DNA of 64,000 nucleotides from Candidatus Desulfofervidus auxilii (GTDB lineage: Bacteria; Desulfobacterota; Desulfofervidia; Desulfofervidales; Desulfofervidaceae): positions 2,344,656 to 2,408,655 of the forward strand of contig NZ_CP013015.1 in the NCBI RefSeq assembly GCF_001577525.1, read 5' to 3'. The notes below the pieces were generated by a model. It had not been told where the DNA came from. It did not search any database and saw only the letters and a list, made by a program, of their open reading frames with translations. The translations under genes were made by a program, and so were the position numbers. Shown here piece after piece: positions 34,124-42,467 of this stretch. Positions within the stretch are counted from its first letter, which is position 1, and each line of letters opens with the position of its first letter.

Positions 34124-37100
34124 TATTAAACAATTTATAGAAAGCCACATCCCTCAAATGGATAGCCCTGAAAAGGTCTATCAACTCTTTCAAGGCCTAG
34201 GATACAAAACCTTAGATCCATCTTATAAAGGAAAGGAGGCATGGGGACTTAGAGAAAAAGATAAGGAATTCATAAAACAGATTTATGCTATTGCCAATTA
34301 TAAAAAGAAATTTCAAATCTTTCTGGTAGAACTAAAGACCCTCTCGCCAGGCATTCTAAGAGAAATCCCCCTCTATTTTGAAAGAGAAATCCAATACCCA
34401 TTCTTTATTTTCACCCCTGATTATCAAAACTATACCTTTGTTTTGATAGAAAAAATCCGTGAGGATGTGGGGGTATGGAAGCGAAAAATTATCAAACTCA
34501 ATCTGGATAGAGAGAATGCTTATTACACAGATAAATGGATTCTATCTGAGATAGCTCTCAAAGATCCTACAGACGACCCCAAAAAGATATTTAAATCCTT
34601 ACAGCAGGCCTTTGGCATTCAGAAGGTAACAAAAAGGTTTTTTGTAGAATATCACAAAAACTTTGATATGTTAATAGAATCCTTAAAAAGGAATAATAGG
34701 GGTATCCCGCTGTTTAATTATCCGGAGCGCCTTTATGCCTTTGCCCAAAGATTTATGGGCAGACTAATGTTTTTATACTTCCTCCAAAAAAAAGGTTGGC
34801 TAGCAGGGGATAAAAAGTTCATTACAAACTGGTTCAACAAGACCAAAAGAGAGAGGAAAAATTTCTATCAAAGCATCTTAAAACCGCTATTCTTTGAAAT
34901 ACTCAACCGCAAAAGGCCAAATGATAACTCCCCCTTTGGGAAAATACCTTTTCTCAATGGTGGCCTATTTGAAAAAGACTATGATGAATTAGTTTATATC
35001 CCAGATACAACTATAGAAAATATTCTTAAATTCCTAAATTTCTATAATTTTACTATTTCAGAAGAAGTACCCCTTGAGGTAGAAGTAGCCGTTAATCCCG
35101 AGATGCTTGGAAAAATCTTTGAAAGTATGCTCCCAGAGTATGAACGTGGGGAAAAAGGCACATTTTATACGCCTCGTCCAATTGTTCATTATATGTGTAG
35201 GGAAAGCCTAAAAGAATACCTGGTAAGTTTTAGTGATATACCAAGATACAAAATCCTACCACTCATAGAAGAAGGAAGAGTAAAACAATTAACAGCAACC
35301 GAGGCCAAAAAAGTCTATGAATTACTGAGAAATGTGAAAATTCTGGATCCTGCTGTGGGTTCTGGTGCCTTTTTAGTGGGAATGATGCAAGAGATAATTC
35401 GTTTGAGAAAGGCATTAGGTTCAATTTTAGAAGAAAAGATATTAGATGCTGAGTTAAAAAGAGAGATAATTCAGGAAAATCTCTATGGCGTAGACATCGA
35501 ACCAGAGGCAATTGAAATTGCCCGTCTAAGACTCTGGCTCTCTTTAGTAGTAGATGAAGAGAAACCTGAGCCCTTACCGAACCTTGATTATAAAATCCTA
35601 CAAGGTAATAGCCTAATAGGAACTATAAAGGGATATAACCTCTTAAAACTTTTTGAATCAGGAAAACTTGAACTCCAAATTGGTAAAAAAGAAGTTATCC
35701 CTAGTAAACAGCTTGAATTGTTTAGTAAGATTGAAACGTTAAAAAAAGAAAAACTGAAAATTGAAGAAAAAATAAAAAAAGGCGCCTACACACTCTCTCA
35801 AGGTAAGTTAAAGTTTCTTAATTTTCAGCTTTATCAAATAAATAATCAATTAAAAAAATTAAAGCCCAAAGATAATATAAAAGTAGTAAAAAACCAGGAT
35901 ATGTTCGGCATCCAGGTTGAAGTGAGCGATTATCACAGATTAAGAAATCAGTTTGCCTTTATAACTGACCCTTTAAAGAGAAAAGAGGCAAAAGAAAAAT
36001 TGCAATTATATGAAAAAGAGATATTCCGCATCGCTAAAGAGCAAATCATATCCAAATTCAGACAAGATATAAATAATATCAGAGAGAGATATAAATTTCG
36101 TGATATTCCCAAAACCAAGCAAAATAAGATAAACAAATTAGAATTGACCATCTCTGAAATAGATAGAATATTTTCCCAATATGAAAAAGACAAGGTTAAG
36201 CCCTTCTTTCTTCCCCAGTGGGAGTTTAAAGACATATATAGAGAAAAGGGAGGCTTTGATATTGTTATCGCCAATCCACCTTATGTAAGGACACAAAAAC
36301 TTTCCGACCTACCTTATAGAGAGGATTTGAAAAACCACCATGGATATATTGATGACCTCTATGTACATTTTACCTTCCGTGCCTTTGAGCTTGCCAGATC
36401 AAGAGGCATAATAACCTTCATTACCTCTGATACCTACCTCACCTTGGCCTGGAAGGAGAGAATGCGCAGGCTTCTCCAAGATTACCGGCTTCGTAGGTTA
36501 ATTTTAACTCCCAAGGCATTTGAGGCAACCGTTAATACTGCTATTTATATTGCCCAAAAAGAAGTGCTTTCTGATTATAACCTAACCTTCATAGATGCCA
36601 GAGAAATCAGCAGCAATGAAGACCAAAACTGGGAGGATAGACTTATTGTATTTGAGGAATTAAAAGAGATTGAAGCCTATGATACCCAAACCCCCGTAAG
36701 GCTGGGAAATAAAGAATTAGAGGTGTCTTATAGTCGTTATGCCGATATAGGGCAATACCGAGTACCTATTGAAATCTATAAAAAATCAGTAAAAAGGGTC
36801 TTCTTCCCTCCCACCGAGAAAAATCTCAAAATCTATCAAAAATTTATGCCCAAAATGAATGAACTTTATGAGAAATGGTGGGATAAGATAAAATCGAGTA
36901 AGGATATACAAAAGCATAAAAAAGAAATAAAAGGATATCTTTCTACTTTAAGGCCAGGGGATATTACTCTTCTGGGACTGATAACAGAGGGTGGACAAGG
37001 ACTTGCAACTGCAGATAACGGCAGATTCTTGGCTGTGCTAGAAGGCACAGAAGAGGCAAAGAGGATTGAGGAGAGACTTAAAGATTTTGAGAAAAAGTGG

Positions 37101-37922
37101 AAGAAAAAAGATAGCAAAATTTATGAAACTTATCAGGAGCTGCTGAAAAGATATCCAAGAAACGAAGCATTGGATAAATTAAGAAGGAAATTTGGTGAAA
37201 AAAAATTGGGTTTCCCAAGGGGATTTATTTATAAAATTATCAAAAAAGAGGATGTTTTTGACATTGCCTCTCATTTATCGAAAATCACTGGCTTTGAAGA
37301 CCAAGAGGCTGAACGACAGCGCATAATATTTGAGGGTTTGGAAACACCGAGATACTGGGTATCCTTTGAGACCACCAAAAGTGCAGAAGATGTCTACTTC
37401 TGGTCGCCAAATGTTATCTGTATTAACTGGTCTAAAGAAGTGGTGAAATGGTTTTTCAGGTACTCTGGGAAAAATGCTTATAGAATGCCTGTAATCCGCA
37501 ATCCCCATCTTTATTTTTGTAAAGGGGTTATCCTATCTCGTTTTCACAGATTACGAGCAAAAGTAGTTGGTTATAGTATATTTGACGATTCTCATCCATT
37601 TTTGACAGTAATCAACAACATACTAGGTAATAATTCAGAAAAAATGTTATCTGCACTTTTAAACTCTTCAATCCTTGGTATTATATTTGATGAGTTTTAC
37701 GCCACCAAGAAATTTGAACTTAACGCCCTCCGTCTCTTGCCCATCGTCATTCCCAGCGCATCACAGCAAAAAGGAATAGAAACTCTAGTTAACAAGGCCA
37801 TTGCGATTCAAAAGAAGCGCTATGCCACAAAGGATGAAGATGAAAAATCCCGATTGTGGCAAGAACTTCAAGAAGTGCAACGGCAAATAAGTAGGAAGGT
37901 AGAAGAAATTTATGGGATTTAG
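34116..37922 (+). CDS. Eco57I-like adenine-specific DNA methylase, possible restriction-modification fusion
   Basis: A 1268-residue protein. The N-terminal 150 residues include KFQIFLVELKTLSPG near residue 75; the E-x-K would fit a PDDEXK nuclease as in type IIG enzymes, but the other acidic residues are uncertain. The methylase core has ILDPAVGSGAFLVGM near 410 (motif I, SAM binding) and FDIVIANPPYVRTQ near 715 (motif IV, N6-adenine). The region after about 1080, with CKGVILSRFHRLRAK, looks like a target-recognition part. It would mark host DNA. With the helicase and DUF1016 nuclease it forms a three-gene operon with overlapping or near-overlapping ends. Confidence 0.87.
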   Translation: MIDIKQFIESHIPQMDSPEKVYQLFQGLGYKTLDPSYKGKEAWGLREKDKEFIKQIYAIANYKKKFQIFLVELKTLSPGILREIPLYFEREIQYPFFIFTPDYQNYTFVLIEKIREDVGVWKRKIIKLNLDRENAYYTDKWILSEIALKDPTDDPKKIFKSLQQAFGIQKVTKRFFVEYHKNFDMLIESLKRNNRGIPLFNYPERLYAFAQRFMGRLMFLYFLQKKGWLAGDKKFITNWFNKTKRERKNFYQSILKPLFFEILNRKRPNDNSPFGKIPFLNGGLFEKDYDELVYIPDTTIENILKFLNFYNFTISEEVPLEVEVAVNPEMLGKIFESMLPEYERGEKGTFYTPRPIVHYMCRESLKEYLVSFSDIPRYKILPLIEEGRVKQLTATEAKKVYELLRNVKILDPAVGSGAFLVGMMQEIIRLRKALGSILEEKILDAELKREIIQENLYGVDIEPEAIEIARLRLWLSLVVDEEKPEPLPNLDYKILQGNSLIGTIKGYNLLKLFESGKLELQIGKKEVIPSKQLELFSKIETLKKEKLKIEEKIKKGAYTLSQGKLKFLNFQLYQINNQLKKLKPKDNIKVVKNQDMFGIQVEVSDYHRLRNQFAFITDPLKRKEAKEKLQLYEKEIFRIAKEQIISKFRQDINNIRERYKFRDIPKTKQNKINKLELTISEIDRIFSQYEKDKVKPFFLPQWEFKDIYREKGGFDIVIANPPYVRTQKLSDLPYREDLKNHHGYIDDLYVHFTFRAFELARSRGIITFITSDTYLTLAWKERMRRLLQDYRLRRLILTPKAFEATVNTAIYIAQKEVLSDYNLTFIDAREISSNEDQNWEDRLIVFEELKEIEAYDTQTPVRLGNKELEVSYSRYADIGQYRVPIEIYKKSVKRVFFPPTEKNLKIYQKFMPKMNELYEKWWDKIKSSKDIQKHKKEIKGYLSTLRPGDITLLGLITEGGQGLATADNGRFLAVLEGTEEAKRIEERLKDFEKKWKKKDSKIYETYQELLKRYPRNEALDKLRRKFGEKKLGFPRGFIYKIIKKEDVFDIASHLSKITGFEDQEAERQRIIFEGLETPRYWVSFETTKSAEDVYFWSPNVICINWSKEVVKWFFRYSGKNAYRMPVIRNPHLYFCKGVILSRFHRLRAKVVGYSIFDDSHPFLTVINNILGNNSEKMLSALLNSSILGIIFDEFYATKKFELNALRLLPIVIPSASQQKGIETLVNKAIAIQKKRYATKDEDEKSRLWQELQEVQRQISRKVEEIYGI

Positions 37923-37924
37923 AA

Positions 37925-38005
37925 ATGGCACATGAAATATACCCTATACCTTCCATATTCTCTGGTTTAAGTAAACAGGAATTCATTGAACTACTGAGGA
38001 GGTAA
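37925..38005 (+). CDS. Possible 26-residue small protein in the defence operon
   Basis: A short frame starting two bases after the methylase stop (MAHEIYPIPSIFSGLSKQEF at the front, ending in ELLRR). Its stop lies within the GAGGAGG ribosome site of the next gene. It could be a coupling peptide, or the front end of a lost gene. Confidence 0.3.
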   Translation: MAHEIYPIPSIFSGLSKQEFIELLRR

Positions 38006-38010
38006 AAAAT

Positions 38011-38913
38011 ATGAAAAAGAAAAAGGATTATGAGGAGAATTATTGCCCAATATGCGGTCATAAAAATGTACTGGAAGAAAAAGCTCAGAGAAAAAGTCCT
38101 TCCTATAAAAACAAAGAATACTCTTATTATGAATGTCCACGATGTGGTGATTTTTTCATATCTTATGAACTAGACAGAAATCTTCAAAGTGAACAGAAAC
38201 CGCTTACTTTGATTTCATCTTGGATAAGGGAACAAAATGAAATAGGAAGAGAAGTATCTTTAACGACTGAGGCTTATGAAAGGCTTAAAAAAGATTTACG
38301 GATGCCAAGCGTCAGTGAAAAACAATTTAAATTAATGCAAGCACTCGAAAGACGCACCAGACCAGGGAAATGGATTGATTTCAGAGAAAATAAGGAGGCC
38401 CTTATAGCAGCCGGATGGTGTACTAGCTTAGAAGAACTTATCTTTTGGATAAAAACATTAATTGAAAGAAAGCTCCTAAAAGAAAAAGGTACCCAAACCT
38501 ATAGGGCTACTCCTGGGGGTATTAGACTAGATGGACCTTCACATATTCAGATTACCGGTTCTGGTTGGGATTACTTGGATGAATATAAACGTCGGAAACC
38601 AAAGGATTCAAAAAAAGCCTTTATAGCCATGTGGTTTGACAAAAGGATGGATTCTATTTTGGACAATGCTATATATCCTGCTGTTGAGGAGGCTGGATAT
38701 GAGCCAATAAGAATAGACCGTGTTGAACATATTGATAAAGTTGATGATAAAATCATTGCTGAGATTAGATCATCAAAATTCGTCATTGCAGACTTGACAA
38801 AACACCGAAACGGTGTTTACTTTGAAGCTGGCTTTGCTCTTGGACTTGGTATCCCTGTGGTCTGGTGTGTTAGAGAGGATCAACTAGAAAAAGCACACTT
38901 TGACGTAAGCTAG
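38011..38913 (+). CDS. Zn-ribbon protein with nucleoside 2-deoxyribosyltransferase-like domain, amber codon near its end
   Basis: A 300-residue product. A zinc ribbon (CPICGHKN and CPRCGDFF) starts the chain. A central helical part follows. The C-terminal domain from about 205 has KKAFIAMWFDKRM, a central EIRSSKFVIADLTKHRNGVYFEAGFALGLGIPVVW, the pattern of the 2-deoxyribosyltransferase/TIR-like fold. These domains are used as nucleotide-degrading effectors in defence. The frame stops at TAG 38911-38913 but continues open for 25 more codons (FNLIIWENEKDLKEKLLNRI) to TAA at 38991. That tail matches the expected end of the family, so the gene has either acquired an amber mutation or is read through. 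A strong GAGGAGG precedes the start. Confidence 0.78.
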   Translation: MKKKKDYEENYCPICGHKNVLEEKAQRKSPSYKNKEYSYYECPRCGDFFISYELDRNLQSEQKPLTLISSWIREQNEIGREVSLTTEAYERLKKDLRMPSVSEKQFKLMQALERRTRPGKWIDFRENKEALIAAGWCTSLEELIFWIKTLIERKLLKEKGTQTYRATPGGIRLDGPSHIQITGSGWDYLDEYKRRKPKDSKKAFIAMWFDKRMDSILDNAIYPAVEEAGYEPIRIDRVEHIDKVDDKIIAEIRSSKFVIADLTKHRNGVYFEAGFALGLGIPVVWCVREDQLEKAHFDVS

Positions 38914-39067
38914 TTTAATCTTATCATTTGGGAAAATGAGAAGGATTTAAAGGAAAAATTGCTTAATCGTATTAAAGCTGTAATTGTCTAAAAGATGCCT
39001 GAAACAAATAAGATGACCAATTGTAACTTATATAAACATTGACACTTGTTTTCCTAAAATTCATGGT

Positions 39068-40144
39068 TTATGGGTCTATATACTCTTCAAAGTTATTACG
39101 CCAAGTCACATTTTGATTAATAAAATTCCCAAAGAAATTGACTATTTTTTCCTTTATATTTTGATCAGGGTTAACAATTGTAAGAGATGGTTTATTTGTA
39201 TTTTTACAAATGGCCCTTTTAAATAGCCATTTTGCTTCAATATCTATATCTGGAAAGGAATATCCAATTATGATGAGTCTATCAGCCCGTTTTAAATAAT
39301 CTTCTGCAACCTTCCAGACATTGGCTAAGGGTTCAGGAAAATCCTTAAAATATGTTGGGGGAACTAAGATAGGTTCCAATTGATTTTTGCATTCTGGACA
39401 GCGTTTTTTAAATATGCTCTTATATCTCCGATAGAAGGCAAGGGATACTTTCTTACAGTGTGGACAATATCCCCAATTAAGTGATCCATGAAGCTTGAGC
39501 AAATGTATATCTTTCTCTTTCCATCCATGCGTTAATCGGTCTTCATAGCTGGGGAAGTTTTCTATATGTTTAAATGGCAAGTGATAATTGCCAACAATAC
39601 GGTGATTATTTATTACAGCAGCTTTATCAAGAAAGAGGTCATAGTTGAAGGAAATCATGCAGTTAACTTCATCTATTGGCATTACATAATCTATGAGCTT
39701 GTCATAGCAATTTCGACGTCGATCAGCACCGGAACCAGCACGCTTCCAGATGGTACTTTGTTCTAATGTAGTAAAAATAAACTCATAAAGGGCACGTTGG
39801 AACTCTTTAAAAGGCAACCACTTTTCTCCCCCTCGGCGCCCAAGGTCTACAAAGCTTAACAGTTCTTCAATATTAATAGAACTTAGGTAGTTGATGGACG
39901 TTAGGTAGTTATCAGGAAGTGGGTCATTAATTAGTTTCTCTAAGTTAGTCCCGTATAGTCTGTCTATAAGTTGAGCAGTTAGTCTAAAGGGCCTATCATC
40001 TTTAATTTCATAAATTCCATGCTTCTTGGCATCACGATAAAGAGAAAAACCTTTATACACGAAATCCTTTGTTACTGGTGCTTCAAGATGTACAGACGCA
40101 CCAGCACCAAACACATATACATTTACTTTTCGGCTCTTCATCAT
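39068..40144 (-). CDS. SIR2-family protein with zinc-binding insert
   Basis: A 358-residue protein. The NAD-binding Rossmann start is VFGAGASVHLEAP. CMISFNYD near residue 165 and KLHGSLNWGYCPHC near 222 carry the conserved Asn-Asp and catalytic His of SIR2 proteins. CPHC and CPEC form a zinc site. IIGYSFPDIDIEAKW near 295 is the late NAD-binding segment. SIR2 proteins in defence islands often degrade NAD+ on phage infection, although deacetylase activity is possible. It is transcribed toward the defence operon and ends about 80 bases from the open tail of the previous gene. Confidence 0.85.
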   Translation of the reverse strand: MMKSRKVNVYVFGAGASVHLEAPVTKDFVYKGFSLYRDAKKHGIYEIKDDRPFRLTAQLIDRLYGTNLEKLINDPLPDNYLTSINYLSSINIEELLSFVDLGRRGGEKWLPFKEFQRALYEFIFTTLEQSTIWKRAGSGADRRRNCYDKLIDYVMPIDEVNCMISFNYDLFLDKAAVINNHRIVGNYHLPFKHIENFPSYEDRLTHGWKEKDIHLLKLHGSLNWGYCPHCKKVSLAFYRRYKSIFKKRCPECKNQLEPILVPPTYFKDFPEPLANVWKVAEDYLKRADRLIIIGYSFPDIDIEAKWLFKRAICKNTNKPSLTIVNPDQNIKEKIVNFFGNFINQNVTWRNNFEEYIDP

Positions 40145-40636
40145 AACTTAAGATTAAAATACCCTACAAAATGCTCCAAGTAAAGTAGATCCTACAATTT
40201 TTGTGGAATTTTTTTATGCAACATCTATCTTTCCAGAGGCTATGAGTTTCTCAGAGATATTTATGAAAAATACCAAAAGATAAATTGATTATCTCTTTCC
40301 CAAACAGTATATAAAATTATGCCCATTCTGTTAAGCTTGATTATTCTCAGTTACTGAGAGAAAGAATACACTAAACAAACGCAAAAAAGCTGGTAGAGGA
40401 GTTTAAAAAAATATATCATGATTGGGTGAATGAAATAAAATATCTTTTCAAAGGAGGCTAACAATGAATTTCTAGATATAGATTTTGCTGATATACGAAA
40501 TAAAAAACCTACCCTTGGATACCGGTCTTTTAATAATTACAAACTGCAAAACTTACCGTGTAAAGAGGCCCAAAAAAGGTTATAACATTGTATAAGACAT
40601 CCAAGATTAAAAAGTATTGGATAGGCGGAGGATAAA
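40145..40636. other. Intergenic debris between sir2 and a DUF2283 gene
   Basis: No intact gene. Two protein-like fragments lie in different frames: one ends KKIYHDWVNEIKYLFKGG (stop near 40463), the next reads NEFLDIDFADIRNKKPTLGY and ends near 40582. Their parent genes are not recognisable. They suggest a decayed accessory gene pair. Confidence 0.45.
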
Positions 40637-40852
40637 ATGAAGGTAATATTTGACCCAGAAACCGATACTCTAAGTATCATTTTTAGAGATGATAAAATCT
40701 CTGAGAGCAATGAGATAAGGGAAGGCATTATTATTGATTACAGCAAGGACGGAAAGATTGTATCTATGGAAATCATGGATGCCTCTGAACAGGTATCAGA
40801 ACCTCAAGGTATATTTTATGAGTTAAGAACTAAAGAAAAAGCTGTTGCTTAA
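40637..40852 (+). CDS. DUF2283-family small protein
   Basis: A 71-residue protein beginning MKVIFDPETDTLSIIF and continuing EIREGIIIDYSKDGKIVSMEIMD, the beta-rich DUF2283 pattern. The family is common beside toxin-antitoxin and defence genes, but its biochemical role is not known. A GGAGG at proper spacing supports translation. It survives between two stretches of gene debris. Confidence 0.82.
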   Translation: MKVIFDPETDTLSIIFRDDKISESNEIREGIIIDYSKDGKIVSMEIMDASEQVSEPQGIFYELRTKEKAVA

Positions 40853-40910
40853 GATGAAAGTGGCCTAGCAATTAAAATTATTACAGAAAAGATATGAGAA
40901 AGATTAAATA

Positions 40911-40979
40911 CAAATTGTCTATAAGCTTTATGGGCTGACAGAGGAAGAAATAAAGATTGTAGAAGAAAGTAAAAAATGA
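40911..40979 (+). pseudogene. Tail fragment of a type IIG-like restriction/methylase gene
   Basis: Twenty-two codons read QIVYKLYGLTEEEIKIVEES and end in TGA. YxLYGLTEEEIxxVE is the usual C-terminal end of Eco57I/type IIG specificity regions. Nothing upstream continues the frame. It is a leftover of a second restriction-modification gene at the right edge of the island. Confidence 0.55.
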
Positions 40980-41062
40980 AAATTATGCCATTGTCTTTGA
41001 CATCCGCCCTCCTGTAGGCGAAGAGTTTGACGATTGTCTTAAAGGGTTTATAATAAAAATAA

Positions 41063-42256
41063 ATGCGAGTGATCCTTTTTTCTGGAAAAGGCGGAGTAGG
41101 AAAGACCACCCTGGCGGCAGCTACGGGCATTAAAATTGCCAAAAGGGGAAAACGCACCTTAGTTATGTCTTTGGACCCTGCACATAGTCTAAGTGATGCC
41201 TTTGACCTGAAACATGGCCTCATGGAGAGAAATAAAGGTAAACCTTTAAAAATTACTAAAAATCTTTATATCCAGGAACTAGATGTCCATGAGGAGTTAA
41301 AAAAACACTGGGGAGAGATCCATAAATATCTTTCGCTCCTTTTAAATGTCTCGGGGTTTGAGGAAGTATTGGCAGAAGAGTTGGCTATTTTACCAGGTAT
41401 GGAAGAAGTGAGCGCCCTTTTATACCTTAACCATTATTATCGTCAAAAGACTTATGATGTGATTATTCTTGACTGTGCCCCTACGGGTGAATCTATACGT
41501 TTCGCTAGTATTCCTACAGCTTTAGAGTGGTATATGAAAAAAATTTTTAAATTGGAAAGAAGGGTAGTGAGATATATGAGGCCTTTTACGAAGCGTCTGA
41601 GCGACATTCCCTTACCAGAAGAACCTTATTTTGATGCTATTGAAAAACTCTTTCAACGCCTTGAAGGGGTAGACCGTTTGTTAACCAATCCAGAAGTTAC
41701 TACCGTGAGGTTAGTTACCAACCCAGAGAGAATGGTGATAAAAGAGACACAAAGGGCTTATCTCTATTTTAATCTTTATCAAATTTGCACCGATGCAGTT
41801 ATAATTAACCGGATTATCCCAGAGGATATTGAAGAATCCTTTATTTCTTCTCTTCAAAAATGGCAGAGAGAGTATATCCGTCTTGCTGAAAATTATTTTT
41901 CTCCTATTCCCATATTTCATGTATTCCTCTCTTGTGATGAAATGGTTGGTTATGAAAAACTTTCTCATTTAGCAGAGACAGTTTATGCTGAGAAAAATCC
42001 TGCTTTGATATTTTATCAACAAAAGCCTTATGAGTTTTTAAAAGAGAATAACCAATATATGTTACGCCTTTACCTACCTTTTATTACTAAAGGAGAGATC
42101 GAGCTTACTAAAAGCAATGGCGAACTTATTGTTAGGATAGGGAGTTTCAAAAGACATATTCTTTTGCCTCGGTCTTTTGCCCTTGCTCATCCAGAGAGGG
42201 CAAAGATTAAAGACAAAGTGCTTACTATCAATTTTAAAGGAGGAGAAAATGGCTGA
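41063..42256 (+). CDS. ArsA/Get3-type anion-transporting ATPase
   Basis: A 397-residue P-loop ATPase. The deviant Walker A is FSGKGGVGKTTLAAAT near residue 8, the switch I region is SLDPAHSLSDAFD near 38, and switch II is ILDCAPTGESIRFASIP near 135. A C-terminal small domain (LPFITKGEIELTKSNGEL) is typical of bacterial ArsA-like proteins. No arsenite permease or regulator is nearby, so a role in arsenic resistance is unlikely; a chaperone-like role is possible. The following small gene starts inside its last codons. Confidence 0.85.
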   Translation: MRVILFSGKGGVGKTTLAAATGIKIAKRGKRTLVMSLDPAHSLSDAFDLKHGLMERNKGKPLKITKNLYIQELDVHEELKKHWGEIHKYLSLLLNVSGFEEVLAEELAILPGMEEVSALLYLNHYYRQKTYDVIILDCAPTGESIRFASIPTALEWYMKKIFKLERRVVRYMRPFTKRLSDIPLPEEPYFDAIEKLFQRLEGVDRLLTNPEVTTVRLVTNPERMVIKETQRAYLYFNLYQICTDAVIINRIIPEDIEESFISSLQKWQREYIRLAENYFSPIPIFHVFLSCDEMVGYEKLSHLAETVYAEKNPALIFYQQKPYEFLKENNQYMLRLYLPFITKGEIELTKSNGELIVRIGSFKRHILLPRSFALAHPERAKIKDKVLTINFKGGENG

Positions 42257-42467
42257 AAAAAAGGAAAAAAAAGAAGAAGTAATTTGTCCATTATGCCTTT
42301 TTATGAGAAGCCTTTCAGAAAAGCAAAAGCAGTATCAACAGTTTTTTGAGCATTTAAATAAGGCGAGAATAGAAGTCCTTGAGGCATTTAAATCTTTGAT
42401 TGAGGGAAGGATTGAAGAGATAAAAAAGGAAAAGAAAAAAGTGGAAAAGATAAAAGTAGAAAGCTAG
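42249..42467 (+). CDS. Small charged coiled-coil protein between arsA-like gene and polA
   Basis: A 72-residue protein, Lys/Glu-rich at both ends, with a single CPLC motif near residue 13 and a helical middle (KQKQYQQFFEHLNKARIEVL). It overlaps the ATPase stop by 8 bases, has AGGAGGAG upstream, and ends directly before the polA ATG. It is part of the same operon. The function is not recognised. Confidence 0.6.
   Translation: MAEKKEKKEEVICPLCLFMRSLSEKQKQYQQFFEHLNKARIEVLEAFKSLIEGRIEEIKKEKKKVEKIKVES

Noticed and set aside
41063-42256. Arsenite efflux ATPase function
   Set aside because: No arsB, arsR or arsD is nearby, and single ArsA-like ATPases often have other roles. Only the family name is kept.
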